DNA from: Salinispora pacifica CNR114
GTDB taxonomy: Bacteria > Actinomycetota > Actinomycetes > Mycobacteriales > Micromonosporaceae
Direction of reading: 5' to 3'
Length of the DNA stretch: 64,000 nt
Assembly (NCBI RefSeq): GCF_000514775.1
Contig: NZ_AZWO01000004.1
Location: forward strand, 196,089-260,088
The first letter of the stretch is position 1. The number at the start of each line of letters is the position of its first letter. The translations under genes and the position numbers were made by a program. The notes below the pieces were generated by a model. The model worked only from the letters and a program-made list of their open reading frames with translations. It searched no databases and was not told where the DNA came from. Shown piece by piece: positions 35,191 through 44,128 of the stretch.

Positions 35191-36864
35191 GTGTCGATAT
35201 CGGAACGAGAGTTCGATGTGGTCGTCGTCGGCAGCGGCGGTGCCGGCATGGTCGCGGCACTCACCGCGGCGCACCGGGGGTTGAGCGCGGTCGTGCTGGA
35301 AAAGGCCGAGACATACGGCGGTTCCACCGCCCGCTCCGGCGGCGGGCTCTGGCTTCCCGGCAACGAGGTGCTCGCCCGGGCTGGGGTCGCCGACCGGCCC
35401 GAAGACGCGCGCACCTACCTGGCGTACGTCGCCGGCGCCGACGCCACCCCGGCCCGGCAGAACGCGTTCCTCGCCACCGCACCGGAGGTGGTCGCCTTCG
35501 TCCGCGACCACACCCCACTCGACTTCGCCTGGGTGCCCGGCTATCCGGACTACTACCCCGAAGCTCCCGGTGGGCTTCCGGGCGGGCGCAGCATCGAGCC
35601 ACTCCTGCTCGACACCCGGTTGGTCCGAGCTGACCTCGCGACCTTGGCCGCGCCCTACAAGGCAGCGCCGGAGGGGGTGGCGGTCACCCAGGTCGACTAC
35701 CGGTGGCTGTCGCTGGGCCTCCGACATCCGCGGGCGATCCGCACCGTGGCCCGGCTCGCCGCCCGCGGCCTGGGCGCCCGGATCCGGCGCCGGCAGCTAC
35801 TCACCATGGGCCAGGCGCTCGCCGCCGGGCTCCGCGCCGGCCTGCGCAACGCCGGCGTCCCGGTCCGGCTCAACACGCCGATGACCGACCTGCTCATCGA
35901 ACGGGGCCGGGTCACCGGGGTTACCGCCCAGCAGACCGGCGCCCCGATGCTGTTCCACGCCCGACGAGGTGTACTGCTGGCCAGCGGCGGGTTTGAGCAC
36001 AACCAGTCGATGCGCCAGGAGCACCAGGCGGGGATCGGCACGGAGTGGACCACTGGCGCGGTCACCAACACGGGAGACGGCATCGAGGCGGGCAAACGGC
36101 TCGGTGCCGCCCTCGACCTGATGGACGAGGCCTGGTGGGGGCCGTCGATTCCGCTCCCCGGCGGGCCCTACTTCTGCCTCGCCGAGCGCAACCAGCCCGG
36201 CTGCCTCATGGTTGATGCCAACGGCCGGCGCTTCGTCAACGAGGCGGCCCCCTACGTGGACGCGGTGCACGCCATGCGCAGCCCGGGGGTCGACCAACCG
36301 GCGTGGCTGGTGGCCGACCAAACCTACCGGGACCGCTACCTGTTCGGCGGCCGGGCCCCACGCTCCGCGCTACCACGGCGCTGGTTCACCTCGGGGGCAG
36401 CGCACCGCGCCGACACCCTGGACGACCTGGCCAACCAGATCGGAGTGCCCACGGCCGCGTTGACCGGCACCGTGCGCCGGTTCAACGAGTTCGCGCAGCG
36501 CGGTCGGGACGACGACTTCCACCGCGGGGACTCAGCCTACGACCGCTACTACGGCGACCCGCGGCATCGGCCCAACCCGTGCCTGGGCACCGTGGCCCGG
36601 CCCCCGTTCTACGCGTTCCGCATGGTCCCCGGTGACCTGGGCACCAAGGGCGGCCTGCGGACCGATGAACGGGCCCGGGTGCTGCGCCCGGACGGCACGG
36701 TCGTACCCGCGCTGTACGCGGCGGGCAACGTCAGCGCCTCGGTGATGGGGCGCAGCTACGCCGGCGCCGGTGCGACCCTCGGCCCGGCGCTCGTCTTCGG
36801 CTACCTGGCCGCACTCGACCTGGCCACGACGGCCGCCACCCCCACCCCCCTCCAGGAGGACTGA
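35191..36864 (+). CDS. kstD: KstD-like 3-ketosteroid Delta1-dehydrogenase
   Basis: 557-aa FAD enzyme that introduces the C1-C2 double bond into 3-ketosteroids. With KshA/B this leads to 3-HSA. The FAD motif is VVVVGSGGAGMVAALTAAHRG and the family signature is YGGSTARSGGGLWLPGN. Catalytic tyrosine candidates occur in GYPDYYPE (about 118-122) and in the C-terminal SYAGAGATLGPALVFG, where a Tyr-x3-Gly pattern matches the family. The N-terminus fits KstD proteins exactly, yet the GTG directly follows a KstR palindrome, so the transcript is probably leaderless. It is coupled (TGATG) to the MaoC gene. Confidence 0.93.
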   Translation: MSISEREFDVVVVGSGGAGMVAALTAAHRGLSAVVLEKAETYGGSTARSGGGLWLPGNEVLARAGVADRPEDARTYLAYVAGADATPARQNAFLATAPEVVAFVRDHTPLDFAWVPGYPDYYPEAPGGLPGGRSIEPLLLDTRLVRADLATLAAPYKAAPEGVAVTQVDYRWLSLGLRHPRAIRTVARLAARGLGARIRRRQLLTMGQALAAGLRAGLRNAGVPVRLNTPMTDLLIERGRVTGVTAQQTGAPMLFHARRGVLLASGGFEHNQSMRQEHQAGIGTEWTTGAVTNTGDGIEAGKRLGAALDLMDEAWWGPSIPLPGGPYFCLAERNQPGCLMVDANGRRFVNEAAPYVDAVHAMRSPGVDQPAWLVADQTYRDRYLFGGRAPRSALPRRWFTSGAAHRADTLDDLANQIGVPTAALTGTVRRFNEFAQRGRDDDFHRGDSAYDRYYGDPRHRPNPCLGTVARPPFYAFRMVPGDLGTKGGLRTDERARVLRPDGTVVPALYAAGNVSASVMGRSYAGAGATLGPALVFGYLAALDLATTAATPTPLQED

Positions 36865-37694
36865 TGCCCATCGACCCCGCCGTCGCCGTCGGCGCCGAAC
36901 TTCCCGGCCGGGACCTGAGCTGGGACAGCACCGACGTACTGCTGTACCACCTGGCCGTCGGAGCTGGCCCCGACGAGCTGTCCTACGTCTACGAGGGCGC
37001 GCTGCGTGGCGTCCTGCCCACCTTCGCCACGGTGGCCACCACCCTGCGGGACACCGAGCCGCCCACGCTGACCATGCCCGGTATCGACATTGATCTGGCC
37101 CAGGTCGTCCACGGCCGGCAGGAGCTCGAACTCCACCAGCCGATCCCGGCGAAGGGCAGCTGTGCGGCTCGCTCCCGGATCGTCGCCGTGTATGACAAGG
37201 GCAGCGCGGCGGTCATCGTCACCGAGACCAGCACCGAGCTGTTCACCAGTCGGATCAGCATCTTCGTCAAGGGTGCGGGCGGTTTCGGCGGAGAGCGGGG
37301 GCCGACCACCCGGGTGCCGGTGCCCGACCGGGCACCGGACGCGGTGGTGCTCTCCCCCACCGATGCGCGGCAGGCCCTCTGGTACCGGCTCTGCGGCGAT
37401 CGCAACCCGCTGCACGTCGACCCGACCTTCGCCGCCCACGCCGGGTTCCCCCGGCCGATTCTGCACGGGCTCTGCACATACGGAATCGTGGCGAAGGCGG
37501 CGGTCGACGCCCTGCTCGACGGCGATCCGGAACGGGTGGCCGGCTACCAGGCCCGCTTCGCGGGAGTCGTCTTCCCTGGCGAAACCCTGCGCACCGAGAT
37601 GTGGCGGGAAGACGGTCAGCTGGTGCTGCGCGCCTCGGTTGCCGACCGGGACGACGCCCCGGCCCTCTCCGACGTGAGCCTCACCCTCCGCTGA
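36864..37694 (+). CDS. MaoC-like 2-enoyl-CoA hydratase (Rv3538/Hsd4B-like)
   Basis: 276-aa double-hotdog hydratase. The N-terminal half is a degenerate hotdog (SYVYEGALRGVLPTFATVA... PGIDIDLAQVVHGRQELELHQPIP). The C-terminal half carries the hydratase 2 motif RLCGDRNPLHVDP with D179, N181 and H184, then GFPRPILHGLCTYG. It would hydrate an enoyl-CoA in side-chain beta-oxidation to an (R)-3-hydroxyacyl-CoA. It is directly downstream of kstD with a 1-bp overlap, as Rv3538 follows Rv3537 in M. tuberculosis. Substrate length is inferred from synteny. Confidence 0.87.
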   Translation: MPIDPAVAVGAELPGRDLSWDSTDVLLYHLAVGAGPDELSYVYEGALRGVLPTFATVATTLRDTEPPTLTMPGIDIDLAQVVHGRQELELHQPIPAKGSCAARSRIVAVYDKGSAAVIVTETSTELFTSRISIFVKGAGGFGGERGPTTRVPVPDRAPDAVVLSPTDARQALWYRLCGDRNPLHVDPTFAAHAGFPRPILHGLCTYGIVAKAAVDALLDGDPERVAGYQARFAGVVFPGETLRTEMWREDGQLVLRASVADRDDAPALSDVSLTLR

Positions 37695-37697
37695 GGG

Positions 37698-38843
37698 CTA
37701 GCGCGGCACGCGAGGCAACCCGAGCCCGGCAGACGCGATCAGTTCCCGCTGGATCTCGTTGACCCCACCGCCGAAGGTCAGCACGAGGTTCCGCTTGACC
37801 TGGACGTCAAGCCAGGTCAACAGCTCTGCCGTCGCCGGGTCGGCGGGGTCGCCGCGGCGCCACACGACCTCCTCCAGCTCCTGGCTGAGCCGCAGCAGCC
37901 ACTCCGACGAGAAGACCTTGGTGACCGAGGCGTCCGCCGCATTGGGTTCGTCCCCGGTCGCCGACCAGTTGAGCAGTTCGTTGATCCGCTGGCAGGCGGC
38001 GACGCGAGCGAGGACGCGTCGCACATCCGGGGCTTCGAGCAGGCTCCTCGAGTACGCCCAGTCGTGTACCCGTTCGCCGACGGCACCGAGCCGGCCGGCC
38101 GGGCCCAGCATCACCCGCTCGTGATTGAGCTGCGTGGTCAGCAGTCGCCAGCCGTCGTTCTCGGCACCCACGCGCCGGGCCACCGGCACTCGCACCCCAG
38201 TCAGATAGACCGTGTTGACGTGGTGCGCCCCATCGCACGTGATAATCGGCGTCCACGAATAGCCGGGATCTTTCGTATCCACGATGAGGATGGAGAGGCC
38301 GTGGTGCCGGGGCGCGCCCGGGTCGGTGCGACAGGCGAGCCAGAGGTAGTCCGCCGCGTGCGCCCCGGTGGTGAAAGTCTTCTGACCGTCTACCACGTAG
38401 GCGTCCCCGTCGCGTACCGCCCGGGTCCGCAGCGCGGCGAGGTCGGTGCCGGCCTCGGGCTCGGTGTAGCCGATCGCGAAGTGCAGCTCCCCGGCCAGGA
38501 TGCGGGGCAGGAAGAACTCCTGCTGCTCGGGCGAGCCGTGGGCGAGCAGCGTCGGCGCCACGGTCTGCAGGGTGACCGCGGGCAGCGGAACGTCGGCACG
38601 GGCTGCTTCGTTGACGAAGATCTGCTGCTCCACCGGGCCGAGCCCCCCGCCGCCGAACCGGGTCGGGAAACCCAGGCCCAGCCAGCCGTCCCGGCCGAGT
38701 CGACGGATCAGTTCGCGGTAGACCACGCCGTGCCGCTCGCGCAGCAGAATGGCGCGCTCCGCTGGTGGCAGCACCTCGGCGAGGTACGTGCGCAGCCGCG
38801 CCCGCAGCGCGTGCTGCTCCTCAGTCAAATCGATGTACACCAT
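37698..38843 (-). CDS. chsE2: ChsE2/FadE29-like acyl-CoA dehydrogenase subunit
   Basis: 381-aa acyl-CoA dehydrogenase very similar to FadE29: GPVEQQIFVNEAARADVPLPAVTLQTVAPTL, FAIGYTEPEAGTDLAALRTRAVRDGD, GQKTFTTGAHAADYLWLACRTDP and the C-terminal LVLTFGGGVNEIQRELIASAGLGLPRVPR. In mycobacteria FadE28 and FadE29 form an alpha2beta2 complex that dehydrogenates the three-carbon side chain of 3-OPC-CoA. It overlaps the upstream chsE1-like gene by 23 bp, consistent with obligatory co-production. The partner genes chsH1, chsH2 and ltp2, which usually follow, are absent; the convergent MaoC gene ends 3 bp away. Confidence 0.92.
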   Translation of the reverse strand: MVYIDLTEEQHALRARLRTYLAEVLPPAERAILLRERHGVVYRELIRRLGRDGWLGLGFPTRFGGGGLGPVEQQIFVNEAARADVPLPAVTLQTVAPTLLAHGSPEQQEFFLPRILAGELHFAIGYTEPEAGTDLAALRTRAVRDGDAYVVDGQKTFTTGAHAADYLWLACRTDPGAPRHHGLSILIVDTKDPGYSWTPIITCDGAHHVNTVYLTGVRVPVARRVGAENDGWRLLTTQLNHERVMLGPAGRLGAVGERVHDWAYSRSLLEAPDVRRVLARVAACQRINELLNWSATGDEPNAADASVTKVFSSEWLLRLSQELEEVVWRRGDPADPATAELLTWLDVQVKRNLVLTFGGGVNEIQRELIASAGLGLPRVPR

Positions 38844-39840
38844 GGGCTCCCAGTTGGTGCAGGCAGTACTCGGTGCCGCCAAGGTGCCGGACCAGGTCCC
38901 GGACCAGGGCGGTGTGGCGGTGTAGCGGGTAGTCGGCGACCAGCCCCAGCCCCCCGTGCAGGTGGTGGCAGGTACGCAGCGCCGGCTGGGCGATGCTGCT
39001 CAGCCAGTACGCTGCGGTCCACCCGTCGGCGTCCTGGCCCACCTCGGCACCCCAACTTGCGGCGAGCGCCGCCAGATGCATGGTGCGAGCGGCGACGTAC
39101 ACATCGGCGATCTGCTGGGCGACCGCCTGGAAGGTGGCGAGCGGACGGTCGAACTGCTGCCGGTCTCGCACGTGGTCGGCGGTCAGCTGTAAGGCACCGG
39201 CCAGCGCGCCGTCGCCCAGCGCACAGGCTCCGGCGACCGCGAACCGGCGCAGCTCGATCTCGGCGTCACCGAGGGGCTCCGCAGCGGCCCCCTCGAGCCG
39301 CAACGTGAACTCGTCGGCCCCGGCCGAGGTCGGGGTGCGCAGCAGCGTCACCCCCGGCGCGGTTGGATCGATCAGGGCGACCGTCGGCCCGCCCCCGCGC
39401 ACTCGCACCGGAACCAGAACCCGGTAGGCCGCCTCAGCGTCCGGAACCGGACCGCAGGCACCGGTGATCCGCCAGCCGTCGGTGACCGGCAGCGGCGCCC
39501 CCAGGGCAGCCGTCAGAACCCGCCCCTCGAGCACGCCCGACAGCAGCTCGCGTTGCTGCTCGGGACTGCCCGCCCGGGCCACCGGGAGGACACCGAGCGA
39601 GAGCGTGGACCAGGCGGGAACCCGGGCGGCGCGCCGCCCGATCTCGGTGAGCAGCACGCCAGTTGCCATCGCGCCCAGTCCAGCGCCGCCCAACCGCTCC
39701 GGCACAGCGAGGCCGAGCAGGCCGGACTGACCGAGGGCCTTCCACAGGCGCTCCGGCGTACCCTCGCTGTCGCTCAGCACCTCGTCAGCGAGACGAACGA
39801 TCGACTGCTGGGAATCGTCGAGCTCGAAGTTCGGTCCCAT
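38821..39840 (-). CDS. chsE1: ChsE1/FadE28-like acyl-CoA dehydrogenase subunit
   Basis: 339-aa, degenerate acyl-CoA dehydrogenase with short N-terminal helices. Visible segments are LLGLAVPERLGGAGLGAMATGVLLTEIG, ADHVRDRQQFDRPLATFQAVAQQIADVYV and the C-terminal HHLHGGLGLVADYPLHRHTALVR. The size equals my recollection of M. tuberculosis FadE28, the partner of FadE29. Start ATG at 39840 lies only 8 bp from a KstR palindrome. The two genes form one overlapping minus-strand operon for the last side-chain cycle. Confidence 0.88.
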   Translation of the reverse strand: MGPNFELDDSQQSIVRLADEVLSDSEGTPERLWKALGQSGLLGLAVPERLGGAGLGAMATGVLLTEIGRRAARVPAWSTLSLGVLPVARAGSPEQQRELLSGVLEGRVLTAALGAPLPVTDGWRITGACGPVPDAEAAYRVLVPVRVRGGGPTVALIDPTAPGVTLLRTPTSAGADEFTLRLEGAAAEPLGDAEIELRRFAVAGACALGDGALAGALQLTADHVRDRQQFDRPLATFQAVAQQIADVYVAARTMHLAALAASWGAEVGQDADGWTAAYWLSSIAQPALRTCHHLHGGLGLVADYPLHRHTALVRDLVRHLGGTEYCLHQLGAHGVHRFD

Positions 39841-39848
39841 TTTCCTAT

Positions 39849-39862
39849 TAGAACACGTTTCA
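39849..39862. promoter_or_regulatory. KstR-type operator upstream of chsE1-chsE2
   Basis: TAGAACACGTTTCA matches all eight fixed positions and 12 of 14 bases of the perfect hsaA palindrome. It lies 8 bp upstream of the chsE1 ATG. Confidence 0.88.
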
Positions 39863-39987
39863 CTTCGAGTCGACACCTGCCTTTGTTGCCCACCAGGGGC
39901 AGGACCCGAATACCAAGACGAGCCACACCGCGATCCCGCACCACAGAACTCACGGAAGCGACGGTGTGGCCGCCCCGGGAAATGACC

Positions 39988-40419
39988 TCAGTCCAGCAGC
40001 GCGACGAGCTTCGCCAACGCCTGCTGACACGCCGTGGTGGCCTGCTTCTGCAGCATGCCGTCCATCGCACCTTTCAAGGCCGGGCCGGCAAACTCCATCC
40101 CGTAGGTGATGTGCGAGCCCCCGCCGCTCGACTCGACTGCGATCACCATCTTCGCCTTGACGCCCATCGGGCCGTCGCCCGCCTGCTCGAGGCGCCCCGG
40201 CGCCTCCGCCTTCGTCACCCGCCAGGCCATCTCGGCCGGCATGCCCATCAGCTTCACCCGCTGCTGATACGTGGTCCCCTCGCCGAGGGTTTCCGGCACC
40301 TCGCCGGCGAAACCCTCGTGCATCGTGTTCCACTCGCCAACCCTCGGCAGGGCCACCACGAGCTTCCAGACCTGCGTCGGATCCGCCTTCGCGTCGGCCT
40401 CGACCGTCACTGTAGCCAT
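39988..40419 (-). CDS. SRPBCC-fold protein (Rv0910-like) with a KstR site
   Basis: 143-aa START/SRPBCC-superfamily protein: MATVTVEADAKADPTQVWKLVVALPRVGEWNTMHEGF, then LGEGTTYQQRVKLMGMPAEMAWRV and FAGPALKGAMDGMLQKQ. The fold makes a hydrophobic pocket suited to lipids or sterols. Relatives include M. tuberculosis Rv0910, which was reported as a toxin-family member, so automatic labels may read 'toxin'; no antitoxin is seen here. The ATG follows GGAGG. A perfect KstR-type site 25 bp upstream suggests a sterol-binding or sterol-handling role (inference). Confidence 0.8.
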   Translation of the reverse strand: MATVTVEADAKADPTQVWKLVVALPRVGEWNTMHEGFAGEVPETLGEGTTYQQRVKLMGMPAEMAWRVTKAEAPGRLEQAGDGPMGVKAKMVIAVESSGGGSHITYGMEFAGPALKGAMDGMLQKQATTACQQALAKLVALLD

Positions 40420-40444
40420 CGTGACCTCCTCTTCGAGATGAATC

Positions 40445-40458
40445 TAGAACAGGTTATA
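40445..40458. promoter_or_regulatory. KstR-type operator upstream of the SRPBCC gene
   Basis: TAGAACAGGTTATA matches all eight fixed KstR positions. It lies 25 bp upstream of the SRPBCC ATG and is the last KstR site seen in the window. Confidence 0.87.
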
Positions 40459-40608
40459 ACAGGGGCATTGTTTCCACCAGCTTTGATCATGGCGGCACTC
40501 CAGCCCGAGAGCACCGGGTCCACCGCCACCAGGTTCACCCGGCCGCCGTCACCGCCCCCGGCCGGCGTCCGCTGGGAGCCGCCCGGCCAGGACACCCTCC
40601 CCGCCAAC

Positions 40609-40636
40609 TTGACGCATGCCGTTATGGGAATATGAT
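40609..40636 (+). promoter_or_regulatory. Sigma-70-type promoter of the arsR operon
   Basis: TTGACG (40609-40614) and TATGAT (40631-40636) are separated by 16 bp and end 6 bp before the ArsR ATG, so the transcript would be leaderless or nearly so. An unusually good vegetative promoter for this GC-rich genome. Confidence 0.7.
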
Positions 40637-40642
40637 GGCGTC

Positions 40643-40987
40643 ATGGCGCGAGCAGCAACGACATCGGACGCGTTCAACGCGATCGCGGAGCCGCAGCGTC
40701 GAGACATCCTCGGGCTACTGCGGGCCGGTGAATGGCCAGTGACCGACCTGGCCCAGGAACTGGGGATGAGCCAGCCGCAGGCCTCCAAGCATCTGCGGGT
40801 ACTCCGGGAGGTGGGGTTGGTGCGGGTCCGCGGGGTGGGCAAGCAGCGCCGCTACAGCCTGGACGCGGGTGGGCTGCGGCCGGTCCACGAGTGGATCGGC
40901 GGATTCGAACAGTTCTGGAACGAGAGTTTCGACCGACTGGACAGCTACGTCCAAGACCTCAAACACGACAGGAGGAACAGCCAGTGA
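40643..40987 (+). CDS. ArsR-family transcription repressor
   Basis: 114-aa winged-helix regulator: FNAIAEPQRRDILGLLRAGEWPVTDLAQELGMSQPQASKHLRVLREVGLVRVRGVGKQRRYSLD. It lacks the metal-binding cysteine box, placing it with the non-metal ArsR group that typically controls adjacent AHSA1/SRPBCC genes. It is first in a three-gene operon, overlapping the SRPBCC gene by 4 bp. A strong TTGACG/TATGAT promoter lies directly upstream, where it could autoregulate. The inducer is unknown. Confidence 0.88.
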   Translation: MARAATTSDAFNAIAEPQRRDILGLLRAGEWPVTDLAQELGMSQPQASKHLRVLREVGLVRVRGVGKQRRYSLDAGGLRPVHEWIGGFEQFWNESFDRLDSYVQDLKHDRRNSQ

Positions 40988-41481
40988 CAGGAACCAGGCA
41001 AGACGCGCAGCCGGCGACGACGGACCGGGAGATTGTCGTCTCCCGGCTCATCGACGCCCGGCAGGAACTGGTATTTGAGGCGTTCACCGCGGTTGAGCAC
41101 CTGTCCCGATGGTGGGGCCCGGCCGGGTTCACCACCACCACGTACGCCTTCGAGTTCCACGAAGGCGGAGTCTGGGACTTCGTGATGCACGGACCAGACG
41201 GAACCGACTACCCCCAGTGGATCATGTGGACCGAGATCGTCCCACCGAAGCGGATCACGCTGCTGCACGGGGCGTACCGGAACGACCCGGACACCTTCGA
41301 ATCAATCCTGGACTTCACGCCACACGGCGCCACCACCCGGATCGTCATGCGCAGCATCTTCCCCACCCGACAGCAGCGAGACCGGGTTGTGCTGGAGTAC
41401 CACGCGATCGAGCGCGGCGAGCAGACGCTGGGCAAGCTGGCCGCCTACGTCGCCGAGGTCGCCCGGAAGGGGGCCCGCTGA
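40984..41481 (+). CDS. AHSA1/SRPBCC-domain protein
   Basis: 165-aa SRPBCC protein with the AHSA1-type core VFEAFTAVEHLSRWWGPAGFTTTTYAFEFHEGGVWDFVMHGPDG and a closing HAIERGEQTLGKLAAYV. GTG start overlaps the arsR stop (GTGA). ArsR-AHSA1 pairs are very common in actinobacteria. The protein probably binds a small hydrophobic ligand, but no specific function is known. The stop overlaps the following RibD-like gene (TGATG), so all three genes are coupled. Confidence 0.87.
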   Translation: MTGTRQDAQPATTDREIVVSRLIDARQELVFEAFTAVEHLSRWWGPAGFTTTTYAFEFHEGGVWDFVMHGPDGTDYPQWIMWTEIVPPKRITLLHGAYRNDPDTFESILDFTPHGATTRIVMRSIFPTRQQRDRVVLEYHAIERGEQTLGKLAAYVAEVARKGAR

Positions 41482-42146
41482 TGCCGGGGAAGGTGTTTGT
41501 CAGCATCGGCATGTCGCTCGACGGCTTCAGCGCGCCCGAGTCGATGGAAGGCCTCCTTGCCACGCCCGAACAGCGAGAGCAGGACCCGCGGCTCGACCAC
41601 TGGATGGCCCAGTGGATGGAGCTTCAGGGGTGGCTCTTCGCGCAGCGGTTCTTCCAGGAACGGCTCCACCTGGGGGAAGGCGGCGAGGAGGGGAGTGACA
41701 ACGACATCGTCCGGGAGACGTTCGAACGTACCGGGGCAAACATCATGGGCAAGCGCATGTTCGACCTCGGCGAGCACGCGTGGCCGGAGGAGGCGCCCTT
41801 CCACGTCCCCGTGTACGTCCTCACCCACGAGCGGCGCTCCCCCTGGGAACGGCCCGGCGGGACCACGTTCTACTTCGTCAACGACGGCATTCACCACGCG
41901 CTGGATCAGGCCCGCGAAGCCGCCGGAGAGCGGGACATCCGCATCTCCGGCGGCAGCGAGACGGTCCTGGCGTACCTCAACGCGGGCCTGGTCGACGAAT
42001 TGTCGATCTCGGTCGCACCGGTGCTCTTTGGTGCCGGCACCCGCCTCTTCGAGGGCGTGGACGCGTCCCGGATCGCGCTGAAGCCACTCCATTCGAAGTC
42101 GTCGGCCCGGGTGACCCACCTGACCTACACGGTGCACCCACGCTAG
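41481..42146 (+). CDS. RibD C-terminal / dihydrofolate reductase-like protein
   Basis: 221-aa DHFR-fold protein: VFVSIGMSLDGFSAPE at the start, ANIMGKRMFDLGE, RDIRISGGSETVLAYLNAGLVDELSISVAPVLFGAGTRLFEGV at the end. These are the NADPH-binding features of the RibD C-terminal family, whose many stand-alone actinobacterial members have no known substrate. An insertion of about 40 residues after the first strand (MEGLLATPEQ to LHLGEGGEEG) is larger than in short family members. Last gene of the arsR operon. Confidence 0.86.
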   Translation: MPGKVFVSIGMSLDGFSAPESMEGLLATPEQREQDPRLDHWMAQWMELQGWLFAQRFFQERLHLGEGGEEGSDNDIVRETFERTGANIMGKRMFDLGEHAWPEEAPFHVPVYVLTHERRSPWERPGGTTFYFVNDGIHHALDQAREAAGERDIRISGGSETVLAYLNAGLVDELSISVAPVLFGAGTRLFEGVDASRIALKPLHSKSSARVTHLTYTVHPR

Positions 42147-42188
42147 CCGCGCAGGTCCTCCCTTCTGGCGGGACCAGATCCACCTAGA

Positions 42189-43939
42189 TCAGCGGGCAGA
42201 GCAGGTCTGCCCGGCCGGCGCGGTGCCCGGACCGGTGCCGGTGAAGCCAAACGTGGTGCTACTCCCGGCCGCGAGCTGACCGTTGTACGCCTCGTGCAGC
42301 ACCACATTCTCGCCACCGGTGAACGTCCACCTGCCGATCCACAGCGAGGTGATCGCGGTCCCGCCCGGGTCGGTCCAGGCGACCTGCCAGCCGGCGATGG
42401 CTACGGTACCGGTGTTTTCCACGGTGACCTCACCCTGGAAGCCTCCCGACCACGTATTGATCAGCTGGTACGTGGCGGTGCAGCCGCTGCCGCCACCACC
42501 GCCGGGTGGGGTGGTGACGGTGCGGGCCGAGGAGGCGGCGGAGACATTTCCCGCCGCGTCCCTGGCCCGCACCGTGAAGGTGTATTCGGTCTCGGCCGCG
42601 AGGTCGGTCACCTGGTAGGTGGTGCCGGCGACGGTGGCGACTGTGCTCGGTGGGCCGCCGTTGGTCGCACGTCGTACCTCGTAGCCGACGACCCCGACGT
42701 TATCGGTGGACGCGTCCCAGGTCAGGGTGACCGTGGTGGAGGTCAGATCACTGGCCACGGGACGCCCCGGTGCGGTCGGCGCGACAGTGTCGCCACCGCC
42801 GCCGGTGTAGCGCTCGGTGAGGCTGATGCCGGTGGTGGAGGCCCCGCCACCGAGGCGTACCGGCCACCCCACTCGCCGACCAGCAGCGGCGCGGTGCCGT
42901 CCTCGTGGAGGTAGAGCCAGTTTGGTCGCCACACGTCGTTGGTCAACGTGGTCTTGTCGAAGTCCTTCTGGAACCACGGCTGCTCGTGCACCAACGGCCC
43001 GTAGTCGTGCGGCGAATAGACTAACTGGTCCTGGTGGTCACCCAGATTGATCGGGTGGTCCTTCGCCCCCCGCAGGTTGCCACCCCACCAGTTGTAGTGG
43101 TAGTTGGGGCTCTGGTCCGGGTCGGTGTTGGGTGATTCCCAGCTCTCCCCCGGGCGCGGGTAGACCTCGATGCCCTCGCAGAGAATCAACACGTTCGGGT
43201 TGATGGCGAGGATCCGATTGCCCGCCGTCTCGCAGGTGTGTTTGAAGTTGTCGATGTCGCTGGTGCTGTCCCACTTGGCCCGGGGCGGGTTGTTCGGGGT
43301 ACCGTGCGGCTCGTTCTGGATGTCCATCGCGACGATGGTGTCGTTGTGCTGGTACCGAGCGGCGACCCACTCCCAGCCCTGGTAGAACAGCTCCGGGGTG
43401 ATCTTTCCTTTGTACCACATTGGATAGAAGTGGCCGGAGTTGTCTGCCTCCGCACTGTGCACATCGAGCATGACCTACAGCCCGTACTTCTCGCAGAGGG
43501 CCAGCCAGTGGTCGAAAATCTGCAGGTTGTCCAGGCCCGCCAGCTCCGGGTTGACCGACAGGTTCACGTTCGGCAACACCGTCTGGCCGGCCTTCCACTC
43601 CAGCAGCAACTCCGTGGAGATCGGCACCCGTACGATGTTGATTCCGCGCTCGGCCAGCTGCCGCGTGATGGTCTCGATGTTGCCGGCCCAGAGCCCATGG
43701 AAGACCCGTTCGGTGGCGTTGTAGCCAAACCAGTTCGCGCCGGTCAACCACACCTGGTTGCCCGCCTCGTCCACGATCTTGTTGCCGTCGGTGTGCAGCC
43801 AGTCGGCCGCCGGGGCCGAGACAACCTGCGCCTCCGGCTGGGGTGCGGTGGTGGCGAACGCGGCCGGGGCGACGGCCGCCAGCCCGAGAGCTACGCAGGC
43901 CGCCACCGCGGCAGCCGGCAATCGTGATTTCACAGACAC
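42189..43939 (-). pseudogene. Inactivated secreted GH5 cellulase with Fn3 and CBM2 domains
   Basis: The N-terminus from ATG 43939 has a Sec signal peptide (about 30 aa, ending near AAFA) and a GH5 start (TDGNKIVDEAGNQVWLTGANWFGYN). An in-frame TAG at 43475-43477 interrupts it after CEKYGL, where relatives have lysine, so an AAG-to-TAG change is likely. The frame then continues with VMLDVHSAEADNSGH, the acid/base Glu in DIQNEPHG and the nucleophile segment GEWGG. Near 42855 the frame changes and about 60 residues of the catalytic domain are missing. The linker, fibronectin III domain and CBM2 follow in another frame to 42189. Nonsense plus deletion/frameshift means no functional cellulase. An internal ATG at 43471 cannot rescue the barrel. 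Confidence 0.85.
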
Positions 43940-43975
43940 GGGAAGCTCCTAGTAGTGGTGGTGGTGGTCAACGAC

Positions 43976-43989
43976 TGGGAGCGCTTCCA
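43976..43989. promoter_or_regulatory. CebR-type operator upstream of the dead cellulase
   Basis: TGGGAGCGCTTCCA differs by one base from the CebR consensus TGGGAGCGCTCCCA, the cellobiose-responsive LacI-family operator of actinomycete cellulase genes. It lies 36 bp upstream of the cellulase ATG. Confidence 0.85.
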
Positions 43990-44128
43990 CACATAGATTA
44001 AGCTGGCTGTCGACGCAACGGAAGGGAAACTTTCCGTAATCACTGCTAAACGGATCAAGGCGCATCCGGCCCATCGCTCGACCTGGGATGCGGGGCGTAG
44101 GGTGTGCCGACACCGGGTAGCCGAGGGC

